A DNA stretch of 64,000 nt from Athripsodes cinereus (GCA_947579605.1 OX388316.1:13519290-13583289), one strand, 5' to 3'. Shown: positions 47,985 to 60,800, numbered from the stretch's first letter. Numbers and translations: made by a program. The notes: generated by a model from the sequence alone, not told the origin.

Positions 47985-48436
47985 CACAGATTAAAGCCTT
48001 TGTATGGAGCATTCTGCTTTATGGTTGTGAGACATGGACCATCAGCAAGAGTGAAAGCGGACGGCTGGCGGCCTTTGAGATGTGGTGCTACAGACGCATG
48101 CTCAAGATCCATTGGTCGGAGCACGTCGAAAATGAAGAAGTATTAACCAGGGTAGGCGAAAAAAGGCAACTCCTTAAGAGAATCAGCCAACAACGAGCTA
48201 ACTGGATTGGCCACAACATCAGGCACCCAGGACTACTCATAGCCATCGCGGAGGGTAAGACCGAGGGGACAAATGGCAGAGGCCGACCAAGAGACGCATA
48301 TATGGACCAACTGAAGAGTGATATGAACTGTGGCTCATACGTAGAGCTGAGAATAGAGACGAATGGAGAAGAAAAACCAAACTCGTTGCAGACCAATCCA
48401 ATGGATTGTAACTCATTATATTATATACATGGGTAG
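47985..48436 (+). pseudogene. LINE reverse transcriptase C-terminal fragment (RTE-like)
   Basis: Frames from 47952 and 48080 together give the C-terminal region: RVKADGWRPL, then FEMWCYRRMLKIHWSEHVEN, EEVLTRVGEKRQLLKRI, RANWIGHNIRHPGLL, TNGRGRPRDAYMDQLKSDMN and a degenerate end. CETWTxxK...FEMWCYRRML...NEEVL is the well-known signature of RTE-type endonuclease/reverse transcriptases. Catalytic domains are absent and at least one frameshift joins the two frames. The same family as 16440-16790 but better preserved. The antisense frames are shadows. Confidence 0.85.
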
Positions 48437-48923
48437 AATCTCGAAGGATATTTATTATCCTGTATCCCACCAAATATCCATCCGTTTCTTCACTAATGAT
48501 AACACAACTACTTGTTATAATGCCTTCAGAACAGTATTAGTAGGTACTTTTAGGAGTTAGTCGCTGTTAGTTGTTCCTATTTTATTCCAAGCGTAACGAG
48601 TGACTATATCCCTATCTGATGGCAGTCAAAACCAGATGAGTATGATATGATATGATATCGTGATATACGAGTACATTGTACTATTAGTACCCTCTGATAT
48701 GACTATTATGGAAATAATTATTTCATATATTTGTTTTCCATATGACTTACTTGACAAAATTTGGTAGTTGGTACATATTAGATATTATGATAGAAAAAAC
48801 AAAACATAGGTAGGTTTATTTTATCATTTTATGATATTTATAAAGTTCAACGGTAATAATATCGATGTATGTAGCTTTTGCAATTCCTGCTTTCAGTTAT
48901 ATAGTCAGTGGTAGTAAAGAGCA
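48437..48923. other. No feature recognised
   Basis: AT-rich spacer; GATAT microsatellite-like patch near 48640-48660. Confidence 0.4.
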
Positions 48924-49273
48924 GGGCCCGTAGTCAAAACACATTTAAGCGTAACGTTTTCGTTCGACAATAAAGGACTTCCCGAGTGACAATTTTCGTG
49001 GTTTGTTGCACAATACTTGTGTATTTTTGCTACGAAAATTGACACTTACTCGGGAAGTCGTCTATTGTCACGCTAAAATGTGTTTTGGCTATGTAGGCAT
49101 TAGTGAAAACACATTTTAGCGTTACGTTTTCGTTCGAATTTTGACGACTTTGCTAGAAAGTGTCAATTTTCGTGGCTACTTGTGTATTTTAACTACGAAA
49201 ATTAACACTTTCTCGCAACGTCGTTTATATTCGAACAAAAACGCAACGCTAAAATGTGTTTTGACTCAGGCCT
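48924..49273. mobile_element. Double foldback MITE (two hairpins in tandem)
   Basis: Four copies of one arm alternate in orientation. AGTCAAAACACATTTAAGCG opens the element, and its complement near 49070-49086 closes the first hairpin. A second opening arm at about 49102-49135 (AAACACATTTTAGCGTTACG) is closed by ACGCTAAAATGTGTTTTGAC at about 49245-49264. Each hairpin encloses GTGTCAATTTTCGTGG and its complement around a short loop. Outer ends are GGGCCCGTAGTC and GACTCAGGCC. It is non-coding with no clear target duplication. Confidence 0.8.
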
Positions 49274-49669
49274 CAGACCTGGTTGCCTGATATTTTTAAT
49301 TGCTTCTTTTAGCCAAAAATTTTCAATATCTCGATATTTATGTCATATAATAAGATCATACAGGTTCAAAATGATACGAAATAATAGGTAAATATTTTGA
49401 AAAAAGTCTTTTAAATAAAAATACGGTATATAGTCTTTCTAACACTCGATCGAGAATAATCCTAAGTATAAAGATCCTAAATATGTCATATACTACTGTA
49501 AGACTTATGTGTCAGTAATATTTTAAACAGTAGGTAGGTATTTTCAATTGTTATAAATTGATTGTTATAATTTATTATTATTATTTGTGCACAAGTGCTA
49601 CCATAAAATTATTTTTTATTCATATGCAAATTTTGTAGGGCAGATTTTAAAAAGAGGCACAAACCACAA
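49274..49669. other. No feature recognised
   Basis: AT-rich spacer. Confidence 0.4.
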
Positions 49670-49800
49670 TATAATTTATAATTGAAATAACAATAGACAC
49701 TTGTTATCGTAGCGCGGTCTCATGTGGTCGACACTCTGCCATATTTTCATATACGACTCCCACGGTAATAAAAAGTTGGGTCTATTGTCTTCAATTGCAA
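49670..49800. mobile_element. Possible small MITE
   Basis: Termini ATTGAAATAACAATAGAC and GTCTATTGTCTTCAAT form an imperfect inverted repeat around about 90 bp. No target duplication seen, so the call is tentative. Confidence 0.45.
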
Positions 49801-50404
49801 TACTGGTAAGTAATTTACAATTTGAAATACATACGCTATAAAAAAGTTTTTTTTTGGAAACACGTCCAATGAACTTGTGAATAAGTAAGTACGTACCTAC
49901 CTACTTTCGAAGTAATTCTTTGTTTTTTTGTATAATCTGGCTTTGTGACACCTAGTACCAAAAGTGTTTACCTATATGATATTTATTATTAGGATAGGTA
50001 TGTTTCACTCGCAAGACATATAGCATCACTTGCAGGGTAGAGAAAAGATAGGTATCTATTGACATTATTCAAAAACGAAATTTTGTAATTGATAGAATAA
50101 TTGACGAAACTATATTCAAATACACCAATGGTTTTGGGAAGCTTTTAGAATTCTGTTTATAAATATTTTTTTTAAATCAGATATATTTTTTCTTTCTGAA
50201 AATTCATAAGTGCAAGTCGATCAAGAATAAAATCCTGAATATGTCATATTTTGAGAAAAATTATATTCAGCGAGAGTAATTCAAAAGAGCATTGTATTTT
50301 TCGTCTATGAGTTTCAGAAACTACAGATCTATGCTGAGTGCATACCTACTGATAATTCATACACAAGCGGAAAGATTTGAGGCAATTTATGGAATACCTG
50401 CACA
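49801..50404. other. No feature recognised
   Basis: AT-rich spacer. Confidence 0.4.
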
Positions 50405-50490
50405 ATTTACTACATCATCACGATATCTACCACAAGTGGGATAATCAGTGTCTAACTGCATGAAATAAACACACAGATTGTTGTCTCCAT
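50405..50490 (-). repeat. SINE-C fragment
   Basis: Minus-oriented tail part: CATCATCACGATATCTACCA, CAAGTGGGATAATCAG, AACTGCATGAAATAAACACA and TTGTCTCCATGCC. Confidence 0.7.
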
Positions 50491-50992
50491 GCCTATGAAA
50501 TACTAACAGCTGAATAAAGTATTCCTAGTTTTATTTAAAACTTACTTGTAATATCTAATTAAACTACGCAAAATTGAAAGCATGTTCAATACATAGGTAC
50601 ATTCTGCATATAATGATACTATGTTTGTGTTATATGGGACAGTCCCTAACCCTTATTATACATATTATATCACAAAACTAGTACCTACTTACTTGTACAC
50701 AACCCTTTAAATTTGACTGTGGTATTTTTTAATAACATGTATCATACACAATGTATTAATATAATGTAACAATAAAATAGATGCTTGTTATTATTAATAA
50801 TATAGAAGTGCTTCCAAAATTGAAGACCTTTTTTTAACACTGGGTTCATAATTTTATGAATTTAATTAAAATTTGTACATAAATTACGAAGGTGTATGTA
50901 TATCGAAATACTAGAGCTGTAAAAATTATTATGTTACGTCGAAATACTTTTTCCATTATTTTGAAATAGGTACCTACCTGCTAGATTTTTCT
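50491..50992. other. No feature recognised
   Basis: AT-rich spacer. Confidence 0.4.
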
Positions 50993-51340
50993 ACTATTAC
51001 ATTACGGCATATCCTACAAGTAAGGTAGCCAGCCGAGCACATTCACATAATAAACGTGCAATTCGTCGCCTCCATGCCAACAAAAATGAAGGCAAATGTT
51101 TTATTCTACTAATGTACTCTACTAATTGTTGTGTAATGTACTCTACTAATGTATTCTACTAATCTACTATTCTACATTAGTAGAATAAAACATTTGTTTT
51201 ATTATTTCGATATGGAATTCTACTACCTAAACACCGACACAGTGAATAAAAATGAAGGCATTCAGGATGGGTGGGAAATCTCAACGCTGAGTTTAAAATG
51301 TTTTTATTTTTTCGAAACTCAAGAATTTAGAGCAACAAAA
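50993..51340 (-). repeat. SINE-C copy split by a 153-bp insertion
   Basis: Minus-oriented. 50993-51094 holds ATTACGGCATATCCTACAAG to CCATGCCAAC, and 51248-51340 resumes with GGCATTCAGGATGGGTGGGA and CTCAACGCTGAGTTTAAAA. The interruption is flanked by a 13-bp direct repeat, AAAAATGAAGGCA. Confidence 0.8.
51095..51247. other. 153-bp insertion with 13-bp target repeat and 24-bp perfect hairpin
   Basis: The direct repeat AAAAATGAAGGCA lies at 51082-51094 and 51248-51260. A perfect 24-bp inverted repeat overlaps the left boundary: arms 51093-51116 and 51173-51196, beginning CAAATGTTTTATTCTACTAA. The loop carries three further ACTCTACTAAT-like units. The origin is unknown: a small retroposed piece, or a duplication with template switching. 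Confidence 0.6.
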
Positions 51341-51884
51341 AACTTTTTTTTTCGGATCCACCACGGTATAAGACTTCTACATTCGTACAATTTATCTTAC
51401 TCAACACGTTTCCTTAATATTTTAAAAGTGATTATTGGAAGACATCGCAGTTTAGCGATAAACTCGCTCTCTACATTGAATTGTACAATTGATATTTTTA
51501 TGACACTTTTTTATTTTGTAATATTATAACCAATGTACAGTGAAGAATAAAATAAATTAATAAATAATTTTAAATATGATTATTCTATATATGGCATGTA
51601 TCCCCATTTTGATATCGCACATATCATAAGCATCGTTATTGTCAAATTCCCCACCAAGTACGAGTACTTTCACTAGTGGTGGTGTATCTAGCAAAATTGG
51701 GTACTGTACAACAATGGGTGTCTAGTCTGCCAACCCGACCTACCGACCCCTCAATGAAAATAATTAAAATATATGTTATATTATTTTAATACTTGATACT
51801 GTATTGGCACTATACGGTAGATACTTTTACTGAGTAGGTACTTTCTTCTAGATACCGGGTAACAAATAAAATATTTATAATCCA
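51341..51884. other. No gene recognised
   Basis: AT-rich spacer; the open frame 51149-51529 overlaps the SINE-C copy and its insertion and is not a gene. Confidence 0.45.
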
Positions 51885-52020
51885 AAAAATAATTCAGCGA
51901 TGAGATTTCCCATCCATCCTGAATGTCTTAATTTTTCGTTAGCACGGAGAGGAGAGCATGCATGTTTATCTCAAGCAGAAGATCTGTTGGCTACCGCACT
52001 TTTGGAATATGCTTAGAGTA
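51885..52020 (+). repeat. SINE-C copy, 3' half
   Basis: AATTCAGCGATGAGATTTCC, CATCCATCCTGAATGTCTTA, GTTAGCACGGAGAGGAGAGC and GATCTGTTGGCTACCGCACT match the family in order. Confidence 0.85.
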
Positions 52021-52867
52021 TAATTTTATTTTTGTCTTGGTTTTTTTTTTCATTTTTCATTTGTTGCTACCTTCATTTTAATCTTACAAAGAGTAGACTT
52101 GATTTTTTAAGGTGCCCTAACACCGCTACGCACACAGACCCAGGTAATTTGTATTACATAACACGTGATTGTATTAGTAACCGAGTAGCATCACTGTGAT
52201 TGGCTGGTGTATTGTGTGGCGTGTGTAGCATACTCATTACTGAAGGATGTGTTAGTAATCATTTACCTATGAGCGGGGCACTCTTATATGAATACTACTC
52301 TAATAAGAGTTTATTTTTTTGTAATTTGTATTGAAATCATCACATAAATGTTTTCTTATAAAAGTCTGAAATCCAACAATAAAATTATAATTCCAGTACT
52401 GAAATAAAATGATCTATCTTTGTAATATAATAATTTTAGTCCATCTAATTGTTTACGAGTGACGGACCCTTGTAATCGATAACCCTCTAATTAAAATAAT
52501 GTAAGTACTTGGAAAGCTACAAACAATTAATAATAATACTTAACGATTACAAAGCTATTCAAGTTGTATGCGGCAAGTGATTGTACCATGTAACTAGTTA
52601 CCAAACGGCAACTTCTGCCTGCCACCACAATATTATTTCACACACAATATTTTCTGTTTGTGGTGTGGGTACAATGAGAGATATTCTCACCGGCTTGAAT
52701 TTCTTACATTTCAAGTCCACTAAGTACCCCAAATGTGAAATATACTGTAATGATAGGTATAGATAAATGTGTAGATAGATAAAATATAATAGTTCTAGTG
52801 CAGTGATTATCTATCAAGCAAAATTTTTCTCAGCAGTGATGTGGGTAGATGGAAGAAATCACTTGAT
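52021..52867. other. No gene recognised
   Basis: AT-rich spacer; 52110-52290 is less AT-rich and unassigned. Confidence 0.4.
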
Positions 52868-52985
52868 AGTGATAATCTCGCCACTGCATATCGTCCTAGA
52901 ATATTAAATTTTATATTGTTTTGTTAATACTGTTATAAACCTAATGATGGTGTGCAAAAAGAAGAAATAAATACTTAAATAAAAT
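52868..52985 (+). repeat. Retroposon 3' end with (AATA)n tail, copy 2
   Basis: Second copy of the segment at 9600-9712: GTGATAATCTCGCCACTGCA, TGTTATAAACCTAATGATGG, TGTGCAAAAAGAAGAAATAA. Confidence 0.65.
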
Positions 52986-53437
52986 AAATGTATGGTCCTC
53001 AGCCTGGAGTTATTTATTCTTATGGTACCGACAAAGCGGATGAATTGTACGTTCTTTATAAGCAGCTAAACTGCACGCTGCCTTCTTGTGGGAAATGCTG
53101 AATAACTAACTGCATCGGCTATTTTTCCTTAACAGTACATAGTTAGATATATAATATATGGTATCAAGTTGATAGTCCTATAAGTTGTTGTGGGTAGGCA
53201 CTGCTGTCATATTGTCGCCATCTGTCGTTTATTTGCGCAACAAATCTCTTTTGCATATCACTGCACATAGGAGTAGGTACCTAGGTGGTTAACAACAGAA
53301 TTTTCATAGTAATAATAATAAAAACGATACGTACCTTCTAGTATGTAATGATAAAATATGTCGTAGTTGGACGATTAAAATGAGTTATGTGATGTTTTGT
53401 TTATTGTGTCATGCTTGAATTTTACTAGATAGGTAGG
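52986..53437. other. No feature recognised
   Basis: AT-rich spacer. Confidence 0.4.
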
Positions 53438-53515
53438 TACTGTTTTTTTTATTTTTATAAAAGAGACGAATCTGGGTTTGAAATAAACCCAAACACACTA
53501 AGCTTATGTTGTGAA
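53438..53515 (-). repeat. SINE family B tail fragment
   Basis: A T-run, then AATCTGGGTTTGAAATAAAC, CCAAACACACTAAGCTTATG and TTGTGAAAA, matching the tail half of family B in minus orientation. Confidence 0.65.
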
Positions 53516-55022
53516 AATGCAACATGTCACCAATCTCTAGAGCCCGTAATCTCTAGATTGATAACTCAATAAATTGTTTTGAGCGTCACCTTTGGATTTC
53601 TTTAAATGCCTACCTTCACCGTTTCATGATATTAATTATCAAGTTACTTTACTTGTTTTCAATACTACATAGATTCCTACCTACTCGTATAAAAATAATG
53701 TTTACTTAATACCTAATAATATAACCTTAGCATAAATGAATAGTTTAAAAAAATTAACGAAACTTGTGAAATTTTTGATAAAATTTTGCACACAACCCAT
53801 TTTGAATGCACAACGTTGCATTATTGTATTTGAGTGCGGAGATGTCACGCTTGTTTTGTGCGGTGAAGTTTTGTTTTGTTATAAACCTACTGTAGGTAGG
53901 TACTTACTTTAGCGTATCAAATAGTTTTAATTTATGCATCTGTAGAAACTTTTAAGGCCGTGGATATAGTCATTTTTTATACTAAATAATCAACGGCTTC
54001 ACAGTAGCATCGCTTAGAAATTGTTTTAAATGCATAGCAATTTTATAACATCGGAAGAAATTACTGAAGATATATTCTTCTATAATTAATTATTTAAAAC
54101 ATAGAAGATTTATATTATTCACAATGGGTAAGGTAACTTGTAGGTAAAAACAAAATATTTCCTTTGAAACATTACCAGTATCAAGTCGTTGGAATGCATT
54201 TACACTATGGATTGTCTTGAGGCAACATTGTTTAGGTACCTACTAAAGATATATTATCTAATGATTAAAATTTAATTGCTGAGTTAAACGGTATTCTTAA
54301 TTTAATCTCGGGAAAATACAAAATAATTATTTATTTATTTAAACTTGCTTACGATCAAATACAAAACACCATGATTGACTAATATTAATCTTCGTAGGTA
54401 TGTTGTCTCAATTAACATTTAGCTGACATTGGGGGTCAATAAAATGTTTAGTGCCATTCTTCTTTCATGTGTACTAAATTCAAATCGTGTTTATTTTCAC
54501 CTATCACCAATTACAACCCTTTCCAGCCTGTCTTCTTCCAGCCTTCCCAACCCGTCTCCAGGCATCTCTGACCTGAGTTTTTTGCAACCAGTCACCAGTG
54601 ATTTTCTAATGTCATCATTTTTCTTTTATCTTCACGATGTCTCTACTCCACAAACCTTTTTACCCATCTTTAATATTGAGGTTTTTTCCTTGTTGCTCTA
54701 TTATATGGGAACGAAAATATGTTTTGGTGAGCAGAGGGGCTGAAATCGAATGAAATTTCACTCTCACCTCCCTTTTACGTGTCACTTGAAAACTAACAGA
54801 AATGTATCCTTTACCGTGGACTTGACAATGATGGATAACAGTATGATACCGCTAATTTAAGTTTAAAATTGGAACGTTTTGCTATGAGGTCGAATTCAAA
54901 ATAAAATCTACGTATTAAAAAATAAAATAGAGTAACCTATTTCACATCATTATCATCAACTCCTCCATTCTGCGCCAATTGAGTCACCTCTTCCCACGAC
55001 ATTCTATTAACGACATAGCACC
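53516..55022. other. No gene recognised
   Basis: AT-rich spacer. The open frame 54429-54743 is Ser/Leu/Pro-rich without a domain. 54775-54820 (GTCACTTGAAAACTAAC ... CCTTTACCGTGGA) may be a minus-oriented SINE-C head fragment. 54965-55016 resembles the LINE tail motif on minus (MSWEEVTQLAQN). Confidence 0.4.
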
Positions 55023-55187
55023 TACAAATTTGCAGAAAGGTGCTTCAGAGCCGCCGCGCCATCTGCCTGGAACAGACTGCACACAGATCTGAGGGAGAAT
55101 CAGTCCACAACCACATTTAGAACCAAGTTGAAGACGCTACTGTTCGGGAGAAGTCACGGCGCCCTTGAGATGGTCACGGATCATTAA
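55023..55187 (+). pseudogene. LINE reverse transcriptase terminal fragment
   Basis: 55 codons including the stop read without interruption: YKFAERCFRAAAPSAWNRLH, TDLRENQSTTTFRTKLKTLL, FGRSHGALEMVTDH, stop. The AAPSAWNRLP..LR...S...FK..LKT.LF pattern is the classic extreme C-terminus of Jockey/CR1-group reverse transcriptases. All upstream domains are absent. Confidence 0.82.
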
Positions 55188-55694
55188 ACGGCGCCACATA
55201 TAAATAGTCCGATTATTATTATTACTATTATTGTAAACGACCGTGCCGTCGATACTCTCGTGGATGAAATATTACACATGGATCTAGTTAAATCAAATAA
55301 TAATTAATATATTTTCTCCACTGGCAACGTTATATAAACAACATTCAATTATATGCATACATACACCTGTAAGTATAATCACTAACTCAGAGTTAATTAA
55401 ATTACTTACATGCAAGTTGTTATACTATTACGATTATCAGTTAGAGACTCATGTAGCAGATATAGAATTATGTAGTCTCTTCTTATTACTTATCCTATTA
55501 CAAACCTTAATGAAAATTATGCACGAGGAATGGATTGGAATGGAATGATGCCTCTATGTACGCGAACAACAACCAATCATCCTAGACAGGGATTCTAAAT
55601 TATTTGAGTTATAATCCTGATTTTATGACGAGCAGTTAATAAGAACATTGTGATACTAAAATTGGAATGAGCATATTTGTTATATTATTATTTA
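55188..55694. other. No feature recognised
   Basis: AT-rich spacer. Confidence 0.4.
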
Positions 55695-55935
55695 TTTATC
55701 TGTGTCATCAAGGATCTCCCTCAAGTGAGGTTAATATTGAACTAACCACACAACATAAACAAGTCATTCATCCTCTCCGTGCCATTAAAAAAATACATCT
55801 AGATGCCTGACATACTTCGTCGATAAACCCATTGTCAAATATTTCATTCGTGTTGTCTTACAAATACTTGCCCTTTACAGGACACTTAATAACTCGCAAA
55901 AGAGTGGGATAATTTTCTTTGCCGAAAACTCCAAA
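55695..55935 (-). repeat. SINE-C copy
   Basis: Minus copy, moderately diverged: AAGGATCTCCCTCAAGTGAG, TCATCCTCTCCGTGCCATTA, CTTGCCCTTTACAGGACACT, AAAAGAGTGGGATAATTTTC and TTGCCGAAAACTCC. Confidence 0.78.
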
Positions 55936-56694
55936 CAACAAATCCATTCATTTTGTAAATAATTACGTACATATTTCAAGCATTAATTACAATACAGCTA
56001 CAACTATTTTGGGACAGTAAAGAAAAATTAAAAAAATATAATAAAAAAGAAAAATGTTTCATATCCGTATTCTCAATTTTTAAATAAATTCATTAATTAA
56101 ATTATAAATTTTAGATAATTTAAACACAATAGCACACAATTCATAAAATACTTAAATCATAATATCAAAAAAATAATAATCTCAGCAAATATCTCACAGA
56201 TATAAGCGGCTATCTCAATATTCTGTTAACGGAAATACCACAATGGGCAATACTAAAAGTGTTTGATGTCACATGTATTTATAAACCTAATCAGTATGAC
56301 ACCTTGATTCAATTACGCTGATACGAAATTTGAGATAGTCATACAACATTCCTATTCGAACACAACGAGCATTATTATTCAGAAACATACAATGAATATC
56401 TATTGAGAGTTTGAGTTTATGATCGCTGGCAGAATAAGTAACAATATGATTAATCATCAACAGACATGAAGTTAGCGGGTCATCTATGTTGATGGATCCG
56501 TGATTGACCCCTATCAATTTAAATTGGTTATGAATTATTATTACTTTCTGAACATACCTACGACAAACAGGGAAGGTTGTAACAAAATAATGACTCCTCG
56601 ATGAAGTTTATTTAGAGCTAGTCCTAAACTACATAATGTCTTGTATTATGAGTACCTAGGTACTAACGTGTATAATAGTACACATATAGGTAGG
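55936..56694. other. No feature recognised
   Basis: AT-rich spacer; short frames are chance. Confidence 0.4.
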
Positions 56695-56860
56695 TACGTC
56701 ATAATGCACTATGCACATAATATGCTACTGACATGTTGCACTCACACCTGGGACAATTTGAGAAAAATCTTATTTCTTTCATTTTGCCTTGACCAAGTAT
56801 CGAACCCGAAACCTAGTGACATGCTGGGAAGGTTGTTTCTTCTCGCCACAATACAACAGT
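56695..56860 (-). repeat. SINE family A, diverged copy
   Basis: The minus strand shows a GGGTTCGATACTTGG B-box region, then GGCAAAATGAAAGAAATAAG and CAAATTGTCCCAGGTGTGAG. This is the same order as the 4401-4520 copy (GGTTCGATTCCCGG, GGCAAAATGAAGAATGACC, CAAATTGTCCTGGGTCTGGG). Confidence 0.7.
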
Positions 56861-56920
56861 TTATACATAATTATATCAACATTCATTACAAAGTTTAGTG
56901 ACATTTTTCCTATTCATATT

Positions 56921-57840
56921 TGTGCGGGACGGAGTCCGACTCAGACTGCCCAGGCCACAAGTGAACTGTATCTCCGGTTGGTGTGGAGTCGGGGGTGAGT
57001 GAGGGGGCCGCGGGTACCCACACACGGGCCTCGATGTATCTCTGCCTATATCCGGTGCGTCGTTGTTGAGGTGACTCAGCTGCCGTTACCCTCAACAACA
57101 CGTCGGAGACTCCCTTCGTTCGTCGACCTGGGGATGTTTACTTCCACCGGGCACGACTCTGTCGTAACACCTAGGCGCAGCTAACCTGTGTACTCGCAAG
57201 CACTCGCTACCGGGCAATGATCCCGATAGCACTGACTGTATTGAGGACACAAGAAGCTACACGGCGGCGTATTGACGAAGAAGTACTCGGCTCACGGTAA
57301 CCACCTCAGTGCCAATTCACTTGGAAGCTCGTCTGTGCAGGGAAGGTGTAGGACAGCTGAAGCCAAAGGTCCAATCCAGTTCAAGGGAGTGTAGTGGTCA
57401 GCAGTGGTAGTCCAATCCAGTCCAGTCCAAGAGAGCAGTTGAGGTAGTCAGTAGTAAAAGCCAGGTTGATTGTTCCGAAGAGAGTGGTTTTATTTAGTGA
57501 AATGTATTACTTATAAAGCGGCCGATACACGCCGACCTTGACCCAGCCGACAGTGGCTGAGTGTGAGGTGCGCGCGCGGTTACCGGCCGCCGTAAATAAC
57601 TCCCACCCCTGCGCGAGCGTGTCATTCATATACCGACCGCCGCACAGGGAGGAGCTCTCACTATGAAACATGATTTATGCAATTATTACATACATGTACG
57701 GGACAGGGCGCTCCGCACGGGTGGGTATACAGGCATGAGAGCTTTATTTGTACCCACGCCGTGTGTGCGGTGTCTTACAATTATGTTATTATTTGCAATT
57801 GATTATACTGCTAGGGCTGAGGCGTACCAGGTTCGGTACA
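56921..57840 (-). repeat. LTR (3' in sense)
   Basis: On plus it starts TGTGCGGGACGGAGTCCGAC and ends GAGGCGTACCAGGTTCGGTA followed by CA. GC-rich; small frames within it are incidental and shared with the other LTR. Confidence 0.93.
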
Positions 57841-60800
57841 CCCCCCCCGTGAGGGTTCTCCCTCACTAAAATTCTCCGAGCCGGGTTTCATGGGGACGTC
57901 TCGACTCGGCATAGTCTCGCCACTGGTGTCAGTGCTGGTCACGGTGTGAGTGGTCTGCGACTTCCTGTTCCGAGCTGACCTCAGCCCACACTTAGTGTCA
58001 CTGTTTGGGTTGTCAGGCATTGTGACAAACTGCAACGGTTCTGCAATTTTCACGCCGTCAACCTCCTGGCGCGTTGAGGATCCTTCTGCGATCCTTGTGA
58101 TTGTTGCCGCCGTCGCCATCTCACTTCGCGTTTCATGGCGTCGAGGAACCATAACCCTACGAGAGCCAGGGTGTACCTCTTCCTCGTCTTCCTGGGACTC
58201 GTGTCTTCTGGGTTGTATCCCGTGGCTTGTGTCGTCCACGGATCTGGTGGGTGAAGTCCTCCTAATCGGGGATGCGTCTACTTCGGCGTTGGTTCGCAAC
58301 AGTCGTCGCTCGCAACCAACTTGTTCGAAGACTTCCATAACACTTGTTTGTTGCCGATTGATCCCTCGACGTCTGTAGTTTGGCAGCATTCCCGCCCTAC
58401 CCGTCTTACACTCTGATTTCCAAAGACGGGGGCTTAGATTGTCATCTGTAGCGTAGCCTTCATCCGTGAGGTGATTGCAGCTCTGCCCATCGGCTGAGGC
58501 TCCGATGGCGGCTGCACGGCCGGGACATTCTTCCTTCCGCCCGTAGCTGCAGGCTGTTGAAAGGGCTGCAGTAGGGGCTGCGATGGCGTCTGCCATCCAG
58601 CATGGAGCACAGATCTGGCCATCGGCTGGATCTGCGATGGCGTCTGCGCGCCCGGGCCATTCTTCCTTCCGGCCGTAGCTGAGGACTGCAGCGGGTTGTT
58701 GTGCAGCCGGAGGGACTCCCCATCCGGCGGTGGTGGCAGCGGCAGGCAGCTGTGTCTTCTGCGGCTGCTGGTGTGGCGCCGGAAAGACTCCCCATCCGGC
58801 GGTGGTGGCAGCGGCAGGCGGCTGTGTCTGCTGCAGCTGCTGGTGTACTGCCGGAGGGACGATTGCTTTTGTCTCATCTGCTGGAATCCGTCGAGCAGCT
58901 GTGACGCCCAGAGAGTGAAAGTGGCACTTTACAAGATCCTCCTGGACTAGGAACACAGGGCCTACGTCTTCGCTTGCTCTGCCACCGTGGGTCGTCCATC
59001 CCAGTGCAGTCTTGGACATCATGATGGGGTCCCCCTCTATCTCATCGAACTCTCGGCCGACAATGATCTGGACGTTGTCTTGTCCGATCAACATACGAGG
59101 TATTACCGAGGGGGGACCGCCTGATCGTCGAAGGTCATCTCTGTGACGGGCCATCAACTGTTGCGGCAGCTTAATCTTGGCCGTAGTCTGGGCCGCGACC
59201 GTATGTTGGTCGCTGTTGTCACCGGTCACGATCACGTTCACTCTTCGCGACGTTTCATCATTGACGGTCGTACCTCCTACGCCGCGGATGCGAAGGCCCG
59301 TTACTCTGCCGGGGGCTCCAATGGCGTCGGCGACAGACGCATCGATGAGTGTGATTGTCGCACCTTCGTCCAGCAGGGCATGTATCCTAACTCTTCCGGC
59401 TGGACCCGCCACAGTGACTGGTAGTATCTTCAGTAGGACGCCCGCACTGTTAACTTGCGTCACGTTCGCCACTACTTCTCCCGTGCCTTGATCGTCAGGC
59501 GAGTTGACTGGTGGTGTGGTGTGAAGGGTAGCGTGGTGGGGTCTGCGGCAGTCACCGACTCCGCAGCGCTGGGCACGACACTTGATGAATCTGCCGTGCT
59601 CCGGAGCAAGGCACACGCGGCACAATTTTCTTTCACACGCTATCCGCCATCTGGCATCCGTGTCAAGGCACACATAGGACACACACGTATCAGTTGAGTG
59701 GGGCCCTAAGCACATTGCACAACCACTTAGTTCAGCACTTTGGTTAACTCGTTGACTGTTATTGTTCACACGGTTGTTCGGCGCACTGTCACTGTTTGAC
59801 ACATTGTTCTTGTTCGGAGCACCTTTTCGACCGTTGTCACTTTGACTCCCCACATTTGGTTCGTCTACACACATGAACACCTTATTCTTCGGTGGCTTCT
59901 GTGACGTCGTCTTGAGGCGACGCTTGGTGTCCTGTAACCAATCCTCGCCGCCTCCGTCACGCATGCCACTCACGTATCTTGAAAGCCATGCGAGGAAGTC
60001 GTGCAGCGTCACGCTGTCCCCGGGTCTCCTTCCACTGTTGCCGAGGGTCATTCCCCAAAGTGATCTGATGCTGAAGGGGAATTTACCCACCGCCTCTCTC
60101 AGCAGGTCCTTCCTGGCGGTCACATAGCTCGGGTCGAAGCTGACGAGAGTTTCGACTGCGGCGGCAATCTCATCGTGGGCTTCCAGAATCTCAGCAGTGG
60201 ACGGCTGTTCACTCAGCCGCGCTACCCGGCTAAGGTTGCTACACATGATTGCCTCCACTTCACTAGGTCTGGCAAACCTTGCTTCTAGCTCCGCCATAAC
60301 GCGGGCCACCAGGCCGGGCGTATCATAGTTCAGCTTGGCTCCCACTGCTTTCTTCGCATCACCTGTCAGTCTAGACTGAAGCCGCGCCACGTTCTCGGAC
60401 TCGCCTAACTGGTTGCGTTTGGTGGTGAAGTCAAAAACGTTCTTGAAAGCAGGCCACTTCATGGGGTCCCCGTCAAAATAAGGCAGCTCTACATCGCGAC
60501 TCGTTAGCACGGGACCAGCGTCTCGATGTCGACGCACCCAGTCGTCCGTGTACATATCTGAGTGGATGAGGGGCTGCGCTGGATTGGTTGACCATGATTG
60601 CGGTGGTTGTGGCGGCTGATGCACCCAATAGCCCGCAGGGATCGCGTGCGGCGTCGGCTGCAGGGCTGGCCATCCAGCTGGGGCTGCGGGCTGCGTCAGC
60701 GGCTGCTGCGGGGTTGGCCATCCAGCTGGGGCTGCGGGCTGCGTCAGCGGCTGCTGCGGGGCTGGCCATCCAGCTGGGGCTGCGGGCTGCGTCAGCGGCT

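Noticed and set aside
51149..51529. 126-codon plus frame
   Set aside because: It spans the hairpin insertion and a reversed SINE-C copy, then AT-rich DNA; no domain.
54429..54743. 104-codon plus frame, Ser/Leu/Pro-rich
   Set aside because: No homology that I recognise, no intron or promoter signals; surrounded by repeat debris.
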